From positions 44,059 to 108,058 of the forward strand of contig KN880505.1 in assembly GCA_000934385.1 (NCBI GenBank): a DNA stretch of 64,000 bases, read 5' to 3'. The position numbers were made by a program, and so were the translations under genes. The notes under the pieces were generated by a model. It did not search any database. It was not told the origin of the DNA and was given only the letters and a program-made list of their open reading frames with translations. Source of the DNA: Cylindrobasidium torrendii FP15055 ss-10. Its lineage: Eukaryota > Basidiomycota > Agaricomycetes > Agaricales > Physalacriaceae. Shown here in pieces: positions 53,547 to 64,000 of the stretch (position 1 is the first letter of the stretch; each line of letters opens with the position of its first letter).

Positions 53547-55669
53547 CTACAGCTTCGCCTCAGGCTGCGCCGCCGCCTTCTCCATCATCACCCTAACCTC
53601 CGTCGCCGCCTCCGCAAGATAATGGCGCAGCGCATCCGACGGCATTCCCTTCAAACTCGTCACCGTCCACCTAATATAGTCATCCCCAATCGCATACGAC
53701 AGCCCATACCCATCTGGCACAACCTCGCCATAGCCCCAACCATCGAAGAACGGCGAGCTCAACTGGCTAGTGGAAAGCTCCCAGTGGTTCGTTTTGCTGA
53801 ACGAAGGGTCGGTGTAGACTTTGGGCACCTCCTCGCCTTCCTTCAAGAGCTTCTTCAGCCCGAAGAAATGTCTGTCGACGCCTTGCCCGTCTGCCGCCCA
53901 CGCAGCATACTGCAGGTGCCGCGAAACGGCTTTGCGGAAGAGTTCAGAGCGGTGTTTGTCCTAACCAGCGGTCAGCGCGCTTCTTTCTTTTCTTAAGGTC
54001 ATTCAGCAACTTACTGTCTCTGTAGGGTCAAGCATGGCTTCGGCCCATGCCTTCGCCTCGCTACTCGCACTGCGAATAACCTCCGTCCTGCCCAACTGGT
54101 ATTTCCGAGTTTGCGCGCTCTCGTACGTGACACCGGGACGACCGTTCAACTTGTGGAATGCGAGCTGCTTGACGAGCTGTGCCCACGCGTCGGGCGACGC
54201 CTTGAACTTCTTGATGAGGTTCTTGCCGTATCCTTCGTAGTGCAGAACCTTTGTGAATTTAGTCGTATGCACATCAACGGATTGAAGCGACTTACCCGCA
54301 AGTCATGCTGCCCAATAAGCTCGTCGAAGCGCTTCTCCGCACCCTGTACCAATCCCTGCACCTCCGAGTTCACAGCGAACTTGAGCTCGGTAGGTTGGGG
54401 AAGGTCTGCTCCTGTGGTATCCGAGCGCGGTGCACCAAGGTCCGCCTTGCCAAGGGCGATTGTCGCAAGCATGAACTCGTTCATCCTTAATGTCGTCGTG
54501 CCGTCCATGCACGAATGCTCCCCAAGGAATCCAGAACGTCCATTGTCAAATACAATGACTTCGAGAAAGGGTCAGCCTGGTAGACGGAAGTGCCAGTAGG
54601 AAAGCGTACGTTGTTGCTTGTCATAGAAGCGATTCCTTCCATTGCCCGTCCAGCATGCCCAAGAAATCTCTTCGCGGGTGACTGGCTTGGCGTCGTCGAG
54701 TGCAACTACTATCATAGCACTTTCGATGTCCTCTAGCGAGGCAGCATTCTCCTTTCCTGCAGCGAGGAGGACCGCGCGGGCGTCCGTCCATAAATCACGG
54801 TTATCCGAGGTCAGAGCACCAATGGCTGGACCATGAGTCTCCCCTGCCTGTGCAATTACACGTTCGACTTGCCTGCAACCCAAAGTCAATTCCCTAGTAA
54901 GAAGAGTAGTAGGAAGGGAACCTACACCTCAAGCTCCGCAGCGGAAAGTTCTGTGCCGTCCTTGTTCACAAGGGGAACCTTGAAGAACTTGTTCTTGCGT
55001 ACGAATACGACGTGGTTGTGGGTGGCAGGATCAAACTTGTGAGCAGTATCGGATGGCTTGGCAGGGTATCTTGACGAGTGGAGAAGCCACTTGTATGAGT
55101 TCATGCAGAGAGGCGCGCCGCGGACCTTCTCAGGCTCTAGCTGTTGGCTAACTCGCTGTAAGTGCATGATACGAGCGTCGAAACATGGTAACGCACCTTT
55201 CGGTAAGCTGCCTGAATGCCAACATGCTCTTGACAAGGGCAGCTGCCCGTGTTGGTGCCGTCCGTCGCAGCTTGTCGTCGAGGTGGACATAGAAGTAGCT
55301 CACAAACACGACGACGGGATCGCGGTATCCCATGTACGCAGCCTCATTCCACCACTCGCTAAGCCAACTCTTGGTATTGGGATCCGCCGCACGCGCCTCC
55401 AAGCGTTTCTGCAACTCGGCGGACAGAGGTGAGGCCAGGAATTCTTTCACTGCGGATTCGGTTTCCTTGAACGCGGCGGGAGTGACATGCGGGCGCACGG
55501 TTTCAAGGTATTTCGACGCTGTCGAGGAGAGAGTGGGGACAGGCAGACGCGGAAGAGAGGCCTGGTAGCGCAGCATTGGACCGGCATTGGGGTCTATCGC
55601 GTAGCCCGGAGGCGGGTCGGTGTTTTTCCTTGGTGCAGAGGACTTGAAGCCGGACGCGGGGGGAGCCAT
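53547..55669 (-). CDS. CAT2: carnitine O-acetyltransferase
   Basis: Transfers acetyl groups between CoA and carnitine for movement between peroxisome, cytosol and mitochondrion. Exons 55669-55197, 55147-54926, 54872-54610, 54558-54296, 54248-54015 and 53960-53547 encode 622 aa, normal for the family. Marks: MLRYQASLPRLPVPTLSSTA, WLSEWWNEAAYMGYRDPV, CMNSYKWLLHSSRYP, DGRSGFLGEHS-type loop with the catalytic His in GEHSCMDGTTT, GYGKNLIKKFKASPDAWAQL, ATE-like TYESAQTRKYQLGRTEVIRS, HLQYAAWAADGQGVDRHFFGL, and GYGLSYAIGDDYIRWTVTS near the end. No cleavable mitochondrial presequence is obvious and the C-terminus (PEAKL) resembles but does not exactly match a PTS1 signal, so peroxisomal targeting is only suggested. 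Confidence 0.94.
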
Positions 55670-57406
55670 GATTCTAGGTATAGTCGATGCAAGACGCTAT
55701 AATCCGACCGGTCAACGACATTCGACAGCTTCTGCAGGAAGGACACGCACTGTGGTTGACTTTGAGGAAAGACGCAACATGGGAGGTTTGGGAAAAAAGT
55801 TGAGATGGTCGTGGTTCGTCTTCAAGATTGAATCCGAATGGCAGCGACCCGCAATATTCTTGTTTTGCACTGGTCCACCTCGGACTGACGGTCAGCTGAG
55901 GGCTTTTGGTGTTCGATCTTTCTGATATATACTTTAGTTCGGACTTCCGGGGTTCGGTTGCCCCGCATTCCGAGTCCGTGATTTTCTGCCCCCGTCCCCC
56001 CCACATTGTCCGTCCAACGGACCAACGAGCGCGTAAGTGTTCCTAACCAGCACTACATGCTGGGAATGGCTTTGTCGAGATAGTTACTTCGCCCATCCTC
56101 GACAAATCAAGAGTAACTCACCATCACTCACCCTTCTGGTTGATTTTCTGTCGACCATCTCTCTGCGGTACAGAACTATGGGTTTAATTTCCAGGCTGAC
56201 GCAGCCCTCCGACGCCGGTACTTACTCGCAGAAGCCGTAGTGTGTACCCGGCACAACTACTGAGATAGCCGCGATGCAGCAGCTTCGTCGCCCTGCTGGT
56301 GAGCTCATCGCATTCTGACCTGTTCCTTCTCCTCTTGAGTCGGTTCCACCGCCATGCACCAGCGTCCGCCCGTAATGGTCCAAAGACGATAATCCAGTTC
56401 TCATTTAAAGCTCAACGGTGATGAGTTTCGCCAGGAATCCAACTCCAACCTACCTCCCGTAGTAAAGAGCTTTTCCCCATCCTTTATATAAGCGGTCGAA
56501 TCTTCCTTTCTCGCGGCTCTACACTTCGTCCCCCCTTCGGTGCAGACCTTTGCTCGTCTTGCTTCTGCTCAACAACCAACGTTCAACTCATGTTGACACG
56601 TCCTAATACCTAGGAAGCATTCCTCATCCAGGCCACACAACAAGACCCTCCCAACAGACAGCAGGCTTATCCTCACCAGCAAACAGATCCTATGCCCCGT
56701 TCAGGACGGTGAGAAAATACAAACGCGCTGCTCATCGACACCAACCTCTGAGGCGCATTGATAATCAAAGCGTGTCTTCAAACTTCGATGCTTGGTGTTA
56801 ATGCACGCCTCAGACATAACTCACCCGGGCGGTACAATACTCACGACAACCGCCAAAGTCGAAATACAGTACTTGCATTCCGACGTTGCGTCTCTACCAG
56901 TCCTACCACTGCGAGACGCAGGACTCCCATGTATCAATCAAATGACAACGGCCACTTGTCGACGCTCACAGTATGTGGACCTTGAGCTCGGAGCGTCGAG
57001 TGTAACCTCAACGGTCGAACAAAGACCTCTACGTTCCATCTGAATTCGCATTGTGAGCGTCCCACCGCTTACAGGGTGCCAGCATTATCGAAATAATCGA
57101 GGCCAAAGCAGTACCAACAAGTTGCAAATGTCTGTGAGGGTAGGTTCCCTACATACTCACCTTCACCACACTACCAAATCAAAAGCTCCTAACAACTCAA
57201 AGATCCAATAAAATCCACATTCCAGTAAAAATTGAAGAAGCCCCAAGGCCAGCAAAACTAAGTTATCGAAAAGCTGATGTACGTAAAATATAATATGTAG
57301 CAAAGGAGATATTCCGCAGGTGGTACAAACAAGCAATACAAAGAAGAGGGAAAATGAGATGAGAGTGTGAAGCGTCTATGTCCGCAATCGCAAGTGGTCT
57401 ATTTTA
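55670..57406. other. 1.7-kb stretch with one possible promoter
   Basis: After the CAT2 promoter, a TATA-like TTTATATAAG lies at about 56483-56492, followed by pyrimidine-rich sequence and short plus-strand frames to ~57045. A spliced start (MPRSGR, then donor GTGAGA) can be built, but the product has no family similarity. Possibly an unrecognised short or non-coding transcript. Confidence 0.3.
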
Positions 57407-58683
57407 CTACGATAGCGCGCTGGATGCTGGGGTTTCGGTAGGCCGAGGATCCGTAGGTCGTGCCATGCCCAGAGGCCGGGAGCCCATACCGGGCGCGGCG
57501 GTTGAAGGAAGAGAAGCCGTCGACGACGACACCTGCGGCCGGATGTGACTGTCGCGGTGTGCCATGTAAGCGTTCAGGTCGTTCGCCTGGAAACCGCAGA
57601 GCTCGCATGCCGATGCTGCAAAGAACAATGAGCCCCTCGTTCGCGGGCTAAGACACAGATAACCTACGTCTGTGCATCCTTTTTACGTGTGTCGCCAGCG
57701 TTGCAGGAGTCTTAAGCATGTCCCCGCACTCGGGGCAGGGGATAGTGTTGCCTGTAGAAGAGGCTACGAGATCAGATACGAGATTGCAAACAAAAAAGAT
57801 TGCGAGACTCACTTCGCTTGCGTGGTCGAACTTCGGCATTGTCGGTGGGTGTGGGTAGTTGGCCAGGAGTGCCGGGGGCGGGGACGACGGGGACACCGAG
57901 CAGGTCGTCCTCACGCTTCCGCTTCCGCGGAGGTGCAAGGTGGGAAGCGGCGGGAGTAGGTGGGTTGGTATCGGCCGGTGATGGATATGCGAGAGCGTGC
58001 GCGGCAGGGGTCACAAGATGGCCAGAATAGTCGCCACCCCGGCTACGCCAGTCGGGCGCGGCCTGTCGAGGGTCACTCAGTGGCGGGCGCCAGCTTGAGC
58101 CAGATCCCGACGCGACAGCGCGAGTGGGGTCGTACGATGTAATTGGGGAGGGGGCATGTTGGAGATGGTATTCTGGAACGGGGACCGAGCCTAGCTGAGG
58201 ACCTGGCTGGGACTGGGAGGAAGACTGGGGCTGGGTCACAGGTTCCTATGGTACACATGAGCCTGTGTCCGAAACGGGCTACGACGCACAAACTCACCAG
58301 GAGCGGGGTTTCCTCGAGATTCGTCAAGAAATCGGCGTTGAAATAGGGTGTCCAGCTGCTGAGGTCGGAAACCTAGGAGCTGTTGAGCATTGGGCAATGC
58401 GGGGAAGGTGGAGACATACTGTTGTTCGTGCGGCCTCCATTTCTGCGATGCGCTTTCTCAGAAACTGCACCTCTGCCTGCAGCTGCTGCCTGCGTCTTGC
58501 TTCTTGGCTGTACATGGCCTCGATATGAGCCTTTTCGCGTTGCAATTCCATGCAGGCCTTGCGCATATTCTGGAACTCGATGGAATGTGAGGGAGGCAAT
58601 GGCGGCGGTGGCATCGCCAGACTGCTGCGAGGGTGGGGGATGACATAGCCGCTGGGATGGTACGTATATCCTGATGGGTTCAT
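57407..58683 (-). CDS. coiled-coil / C2H2 zinc-finger protein A
   Basis: Starts at 58683 (MNPSGYTYHPSGY). The N-terminal part is Pro-rich, followed by a ~55-residue coiled coil (KACMELQREKAHIEAMYSQ, QLQAEVQFLRKRIAEMEAA). A Ser/Pro-rich middle carries a basic cluster (PPRKRKRED) likely to be a nuclear signal. Two C2H2 fingers close the protein, on separate exons: IPCPECGDML...HVKRMH and CELCGFQANDLNAYMAHRDSH, then a low-complexity tail ending SSALS. Several introns interrupt it (near 58.42, 58.25, 57.79 and 57.64 kb). A nuclear DNA-binding role is likely; target unknown. The next gene has the same domain order. Confidence 0.72.
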
Positions 58684-58888
58684 GGTGGGGTAAAGGAGAG
58701 GACTGTTTCGACAGTCCCGTGGGAAAGTCTGTTTACAGAACGCCCCTGACGATCGCTGATGGCTTGGCATATAGTGTGGCGCATATTTAGGAAAGTGAAT
58801 ACAAAAAGGGTCACAGCGAAAGTACAGATTACACACAGATAGATTGATTACACCAACAACAAATTATTACTGTACATTATGCGGAGAT

Positions 58889-60095
58889 CTAGTAGGATAC
58901 GGGCGATTCCTCGCTTGAGCTGAGGTCGGATTCCTGAAGAGGATTGTTGGACGAAAGTTCGCTCGACTCTGGCGTCGCATGCTTCGTCTTCATGTGTCTG
59001 GTAAGGTCGATGGCCTGCGACGACGCATAGTCGCAGACTGCACATTTATGCGCTACAAAACACGGTTTCAGCCAAACAAAGCGCGGGGGCCGATTGCGGA
59101 CGATACGCACGTTTCAACTTCTCGTGTATGCGCTTGATATGGCGCGAGCGATTGGACGAACTAGCGAGCACCTGCGGGCAAAGGGAGCATGGATAAACTG
59201 CAAACAGCACGCGTCAGCATGGCTGCAACGGTCGGGAACCAAAACGGACCCCGTGACCGCTGTCCGCACGGTGTTGCCGACGCTACCGAGGGACCGGGGG
59301 TAGCCTCCTCGTCGTCGCTGAGAGATGCGGGGCTGCGACTGCGGATACGGCGAGCCTTGGGTGGTACAGCTGCCGGCGCCGGCGCCGAGGAGATGTAATG
59401 GCGGCCAACTTGGCTTTCGTCCTCGGAGTCGGAGAACATGGCTTTGCGCTTCCTCACGGGGACGACAGTGGCAGCACCCTGCAGCAGACTTCGCGAGATG
59501 CCATGACTGCGTGGAGCAACATGGACCGGCAGCATGGGCTTGGTGTCCGCCTCGTCCTCGAGCTCATCCACTAACGAATCAGAGGAGCTGCTGTAGGTCA
59601 CAGGGATATCCGAATCCGACTGCCGACCACTGCTGGTTGAAGGAGTGTCCTGAGCACACGCATTGAGCAGTGATATCGCGGGGCAGATGACAGGTCACAC
59701 ACCGGAGAGCGACGCATCGCCGGCGCCTGGTCCACTAATTCAGCGTGGAATGCAGCGCCAGCATGCATGATCCGTGCACAGTATTGGTCCCACAGTGTCG
59801 GCAGTGAAGCCAACTATCCACACTCGGTCAACCCACGGCTAGACTCGGTAAGGAGCACCGCGCGCACCTTGGATTTTAGTAGGGTCGACGATGCCTCCAG
59901 CTCTTTCATGCGCTCGTGGGCAATCCTCAGGGCATGCCGAGCCTCATCCCGCTCCCGCTCTGCGTTGTCCGCCCGGCGTGTCTCTCGCATAAGGTCCATC
60001 TGGGCGACAACCAGCTTTTCGCGTGTGCTCTCGTGCTCTTCGTGGGCACTCTGAACGTTCTTCAACCTGGGCACGGACGGATATTCAGAAAACAT
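58889..60095 (-). CDS. coiled-coil / C2H2 zinc-finger protein B
   Basis: Starts at 60095 (MFSEYPSVPRLKNVQ). An N-terminal coiled coil (AHEEHESTREKLVVAQ, RADNAERERDEARHALRIA) is followed by a Ser/Asp-rich linker (SDSDIPVTYSSSSDSL), a basic/acidic stretch (VPVRKRKAMFSDSEDE) and a second basic cluster (PKARRIRSRSP). Two C2H2 fingers on separate exons close it: YPCSLCPQVL...HIKRIHEKL and HKCAVCDYASSQAIDLTRHM. It ends in SSSEESPVSY. Coiled coil, nuclear signal and two C-terminal fingers occur in the same order as in neighbour A, 205 bp away, so tandem duplication followed by strong divergence is likely. Confidence 0.7.
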
Positions 60096-61353
60096 GGCCA
60101 GAGGCAAAAGGGGTCTCCCTACAAGATGTCCATTCGCCGTGGAGGGGAGGGGAAAGCCGGAATTCAGGGTAGGTGCTCGTCGATCGTCCAAAGATAGAAA
60201 TGTGCGCTGCCGTCAAAATGCCGCCGGTGCCACTCACGGGTCGGCGCAAGGTTTACAATGGCAAGGTTTCTGGGACAGTCAAAAGTCGGTTCTGAAGGCA
60301 ATCAACCGTAATGTCAATAGTTGACAGGTCCGGAGGCGGGGTTTCCCCACTTTTATCTCTCTTCTGGCTCTCGACTACGCCTGGAATTGACTCACGGCCT
60401 TAGACTCCTGATGGAGTAGCGTTCCGCTTCTCGACTGCGTCTTCAACGCTATGTAGGGCAATCTGTGTGTCTGCGCATGCCCAAGAATTCCTAACTGACT
60501 ACAGAAAACCACCATTTGCATCTCCTCGAGGAGGAGCTATGGCATCGGATTGACTCGAGCACTCATAGATCTATCTGCCTTTCACAACAAATGACGCTTC
60601 TTAAGGGACCCGTCTCGTTCTCCAGAGCTCTAAAGCTTGAGGACCCTCACCGAAGACATTACAGCAACATACCAACGTCTTTACGGACAACTTCCTGTAG
60701 TCCGACTCTTGACGCCATGATTTCCAGGCTAGCCTAGGATTTTTTTTGCAGGGAGACAAGGCAAAGTCTATCCTTATACTGCAAGTGAAGTCAAACGGTC
60801 CACGATGCATGAGAAGTATCAGCCTGTGGTGACCGTCCCCCATTTACTGGCGACTATTTGACGGAGAAGAATGGTGCGTTTCTCTTCGAAAATCTTCAGA
60901 ATAATCAAGGAACAAGGAATAAACGAAGATACAACGAGCCTACATGGTACAGAGCCATGCAGCGGATCTACAATGCTGGCCAAGGATTATGTCCCTCTGA
61001 GATTGGTGCGTTCTTGCAGAGAAGTGCTATCAGTTGCGGCTCACTACCATCTCTCGAATGGGTCGCGTCGTGCGCAAATCTTGAATTCGGCAAACGAACT
61101 GATGCTGCAGCCCAGCTGTGGATTGTTCCAAACGTTCGGGATACCAGGGCGAACGAAGTTCGGTGTTTGCCGCAGTGATCGTAACAGCTTCTTTCTTGAG
61201 TTGGCCTCGCTTGCCCGTTTGGGATTGTGTAGCACTGCGCTCGTCGCTACAGAAACAAAGTACAATATGTTCCCACAGAGCTCGCTTAAAAGTTGAGCGA
61301 TTCGCCAATCCCCCTGCGCACTGTAAGCCGCCCTTGATTGATGAGCGAGGTGG
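60096..61353. other. intergenic, C2H2 gene B to DUF6534 gene
   Basis: 1.26 kb. A minus-strand frame (61030-61437) and plus frames near 60860-61300 are open but without domain or splice logic. Confidence 0.35.
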
Positions 61354-61359
61354 TATAAA
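61354..61359 (+). promoter_or_regulatory. TATA box of the 7TM gene
   Basis: TATAAA, 51 bp before the proposed ATG at 61410. Its position supports that start. Confidence 0.5.
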
Positions 61360-61409
61360 GGGCGTGGGACTTTCGCGCCCGAAACTGATTCGCTTTGGAT
61401 CCCTATAGA

Positions 61410-62824
61410 ATGCCTCAGAATGGTGTGAGCTACTCACCTACACAACTGTATGCCTTCTGTCTTCAAAAGTAGCGAGTGCTGATATAGAAGAACTTGAAGC
61501 GTTCCGCTCGTAGCGTCGTGGTTCAACTTTATCTTGCTCACCGTCGAGATACACTTCGCCGTGTATTATTTTACTTGGAAGACGCGTAATTCGGCTTATT
61601 CAATAGCTGTCGGTCTGGCAGTCTTGAACGATGTAGTGGCTACTATCATCCTGTCTGCTGCAGTGTGGACGGTATGTGCGCTTTTATATACGGCATAAAT
61701 CTCATAGTTTTATCTTCCTGGCAGATGTACCAAACGCATTCTGGATCTACCCGTGCGCAATTCCTGTAACCTCCTGCACCTTGTATGCTGACCATTGCTC
61801 TAGTGGATGGAATCCCAGCCTCGAATTATGTATGGACGGTTGCTATTAACGTTATTCTCGTCAACAACACCGCGATTTTAGAGCAATGCTTTTTCGTCCA
61901 TCGATACTTCGCCATGTGTGCATCCCTTCTTGGAGCCCATCCTTCGCAAGCTGACCAGCGGCGAATGTATATAGAACCAAAGACAAAGTTTTCCCTATAT
62001 TAGTCGGGCTACTGATCGTTGGGCACGCAAGTCTTACGCTTCCTTGCCGTTAATTTTACTGACGCTGGACCTCATCAGACCATTGCGAGCATCTGGAGCG
62101 CCACTTCAATATTCCAGTATCCGGTTCTCACTAACAAGGTCACCGCGGGAGCGTCAATGTAATGCGCCAACATGGTTACCACACACAAACTTGCTCACTC
62201 TCCCAGAGCAGCATCGGTATTGTCGTCTGCAGCTGACGCCGTGATTACATTTGTAATGGCCTGGCGCATGTACAGGATGAAGTCGATTTTCCAGTCCACG
62301 CGTAGGTTAGACCTCTTCAGTCTCTCGAGTGCTGAATTGCTGCTGAATTGATACGATAGTCTTTTCCGGAAAATAGCGCTGTATTGTGTGGCTTGTGGGT
62401 CGATGACCTCGGTCGCAACATTCCTGAACATGGCTTTCACTTGGTTCGAACCAGCAGGTTGGCACTTTTCCTGTAACCAACAGACCCGATTATGGACGCT
62501 GACACACTGTGTACAGGCTGGATTTTCACCATCTTCATCCTCGGACGCATCTATTCGCTGAGCATGCTGGTTAACCTTGTCATGTTGCGCATGTCGACCG
62601 CGCCTAGAACGAGTATTGAGGAGGTATCGTGGACATTTCCAGCACACGTTCACGTTATTTCGGGCACGGAGCCTACTAGCACTACACCTGGAGAGGAATT
62701 CGAGATGAGAGGTCATGTCAGCTCTATATCGCAGGATGATGCGAGACTGGGTATTAAGTACAGCAACAAACGACCCCGAAGAGAGTGGCCGGGTTCAGAC
62801 TCTGAATTGGACGTGAGTACTTAG
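61410..62824 (+). CDS. DUF6534-type seven-TM membrane protein
   Basis: Multi-pass protein of a large Agaricomycete family of unknown function, often compared with receptors. Proposed exons 61410-61447, 61500-61671, 61725-61752, 61804-61917, 61959-62026, 62079-62116, 62207-62299, 62360-62457 and 62517-62824 give 318 aa, typical length. Helices in order include VPLVASWFNFILLTVEI, SIAVGLAVLNDVVATIILSA, WTVAINVILVNNTAILEQC, FPILVGLLIVGH, SAADAVITFVMAWRMY, IALYCVACGSMTSVATFL and WIFTIFILGRIYSLSMLVNL. A polar tail ends SDSELDVST. The intron at 62027-62078 has a perfect GCAAGT donor. The junction at 62300-62376 is ambiguous between a GC donor at 62300 (acceptor 62359) and a GT donor at 62302 (acceptor 62376). 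Confidence 0.72.
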
Positions 62825-64000
62825 CGCGACATCTACTATGTGTGTACTGTTATACTCGACAAACAGACATTGGAGCCCTTTTTGAAAGCATACACGAACG
62901 TTGCGCTGCTCGATGATACTCGGGCATTTGGCCGAGTACCCTCTCAACAATGCGGTATGGGAACACGCCTTCCTCGGATGTTCCTTTGCTTCATGCCTCA
63001 AAGGTTTGGGATACGGTGTTCGAGTGTAATGTAGTCGCGATGTTCCTTGTAGCTGTTGGATAATGAGACGTTGCATTGATATTTGATTACGAAGCTGTCG
63101 AAATCGATGTTGAGAGGGAGCAACTTGAAAGGTAAAACGGCCTCTGAAAGGATCAAATGGCGGTCAAGCAGAGCCGTGTTGTGGTCGTACTTTATTTGGT
63201 GTTGAATCTTCAATCAGTCCATCTTGATGCTAGTGGCGGGTTTGGACAACAGAACCTACTAACCGGTCGATAGTACATAGTACTTATGTAGCACTAGTAA
63301 GGTCAGGTTGACGATTTCTGGTGACTGTGGCGACGCCCCTCGATGATGTAGCTGACGGACCAAGACGGCTCAGTTGCAGGGGCCGCGCGGGCTGCATGTA
63401 CCTATGTAGCTTTTCAGAGTGGGCCTTAGAGTGCCGTGAGTTCCAGAAAACCTGGGACAAGTTATCTTGCCCTTGTTGCTCGAAGGATTCGGTCATTTGC
63501 CTCCGAAAATGAAAGAAATCGTAGTCTCCCAGATAAGAGTGCGTTCACCAGTTTGAGAAATTAGCGAAACTTTGAATTATTCTGCCAAAGTAATGCAGAG
63601 TAATTTGGCAAGATTATCCGCCGAGGAACGTCGTGTGCCGCACTCACTGGTCTTTAGGATGCCGCAATGCCGTGCTCACTGATGGCTGCAAGATTCTGTA
63701 CTTAAAGACGGGCACACCGTGGTGAGGGTAAAAGACATAAAAATATGGCATTAAAATGCAATTGAAAAGATATCCTAGGGCTCTCTAAGGGTGTAGACCT
63801 CACAAGCGCGAGATATGGACGTGTGTATTTAGTGATGAGTTTGATCGCAACCTTCTTCGCAATACACATAGACCCCCACGCTAGCACACCCTCTCCAAAG
63901 CTGATAGGGCACTATAATACCATACCTGAGTATATATCAAGATTTTCAAGGTCTGGAAGGCTACGGCTCCTGCCAAATGTTAGCTTTATTCACTGATACT
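62825..64000. other. right edge, no gene recognised
   Basis: Short frames only. A plus frame downstream of a possible donor at 62818 (to 63034) could extend the 7TM tail but shows no conserved feature. Confidence 0.35.

Noticed and set aside
61030..61437. Minus-strand 135-codon frame upstream of the 7TM gene
   Set aside because: It overlaps the 7TM promoter and first exon, lacks any domain and has no plausible promoter.
62195..62716. Minus-strand 173-codon frame
   Set aside because: Shadow of the 7TM gene, whose plus-strand exons there show consistent helices and splice phases.

Overview
The window is nuclear DNA from a filamentous basidiomycete, most likely an Agaricomycete. The evidence is intron-dense genes (usually 45-60 nt introns, donors very often GTGCG or GTRAG, with CTRAC-like branch sites), short intergenic spacers, and protein families typical of mushroom-forming fungi: paired Zn2Cys6 regulators, basidiomycete HNH proteins, F-box proteins and DUF6534-type 7TM proteins. 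Nearly every gene below was rebuilt by joining exons across introns. The exon coordinates given are phase-consistent with the translated proteins.

Layout from left to right: a truncated HMG-box regulator at the left edge; DCP1 (mRNA decapping); an HNH-domain protein; a small tail-anchored Tom6-like protein; VPS45; an F-box protein with a long Nopp140-like acidic/basic tail; SEC2; cytosine deaminase (FCY1); a Ste7/Fuz7-type MAPKK and the PP2A activator PTPA/RRD2, whose predicted start codons overlap head to head; a gene-poor stretch (17.2-19.6 kb); a FAD monooxygenase with a degenerate GD motif; a 638-bp non-autonomous hAT-like element with terminal inverted repeats and an exact 8-bp target duplication; another gene-poor stretch; O-acetylhomoserine sulfhydrylase (MET17); two tandem paralogous Zn2Cys6 regulators; VPS36 and guanine deaminase, divergent from a 64-bp gap; an NmrA-like reductase; an unknown coiled-coil protein; ERV46; the CAF1/POP2 deadenylase; a crinkler-like P-loop gene with an unclear 3' end; BZZ1 (21 exons); a sugar transporter; a Ser/Thr-rich GPI-type wall protein; carnitine acetyltransferase; two tandem coiled-coil/C2H2 proteins; and a DUF6534-type 7TM protein.

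Functionally the window is mostly conserved housekeeping. Membrane traffic (VPS45, SEC2, VPS36, ERV46, BZZ1), mRNA decay (DCP1, CAF1), signalling (MAPKK, PTPA), nucleobase salvage (FCY1, GUD1), and sulfur and acyl metabolism (MET17, CAT2) are all present. The most unusual observations are a recurrent use of GC-AG introns, several microexons of 7-17 nt, the overlapping MAPKK/PTPA starts, the hAT-like element with internal B-box-like repeats, and the F-box/Nopp140-like fusion. No tRNA, rRNA, CRISPR or operon was seen, and I found no clear new multi-gene system.
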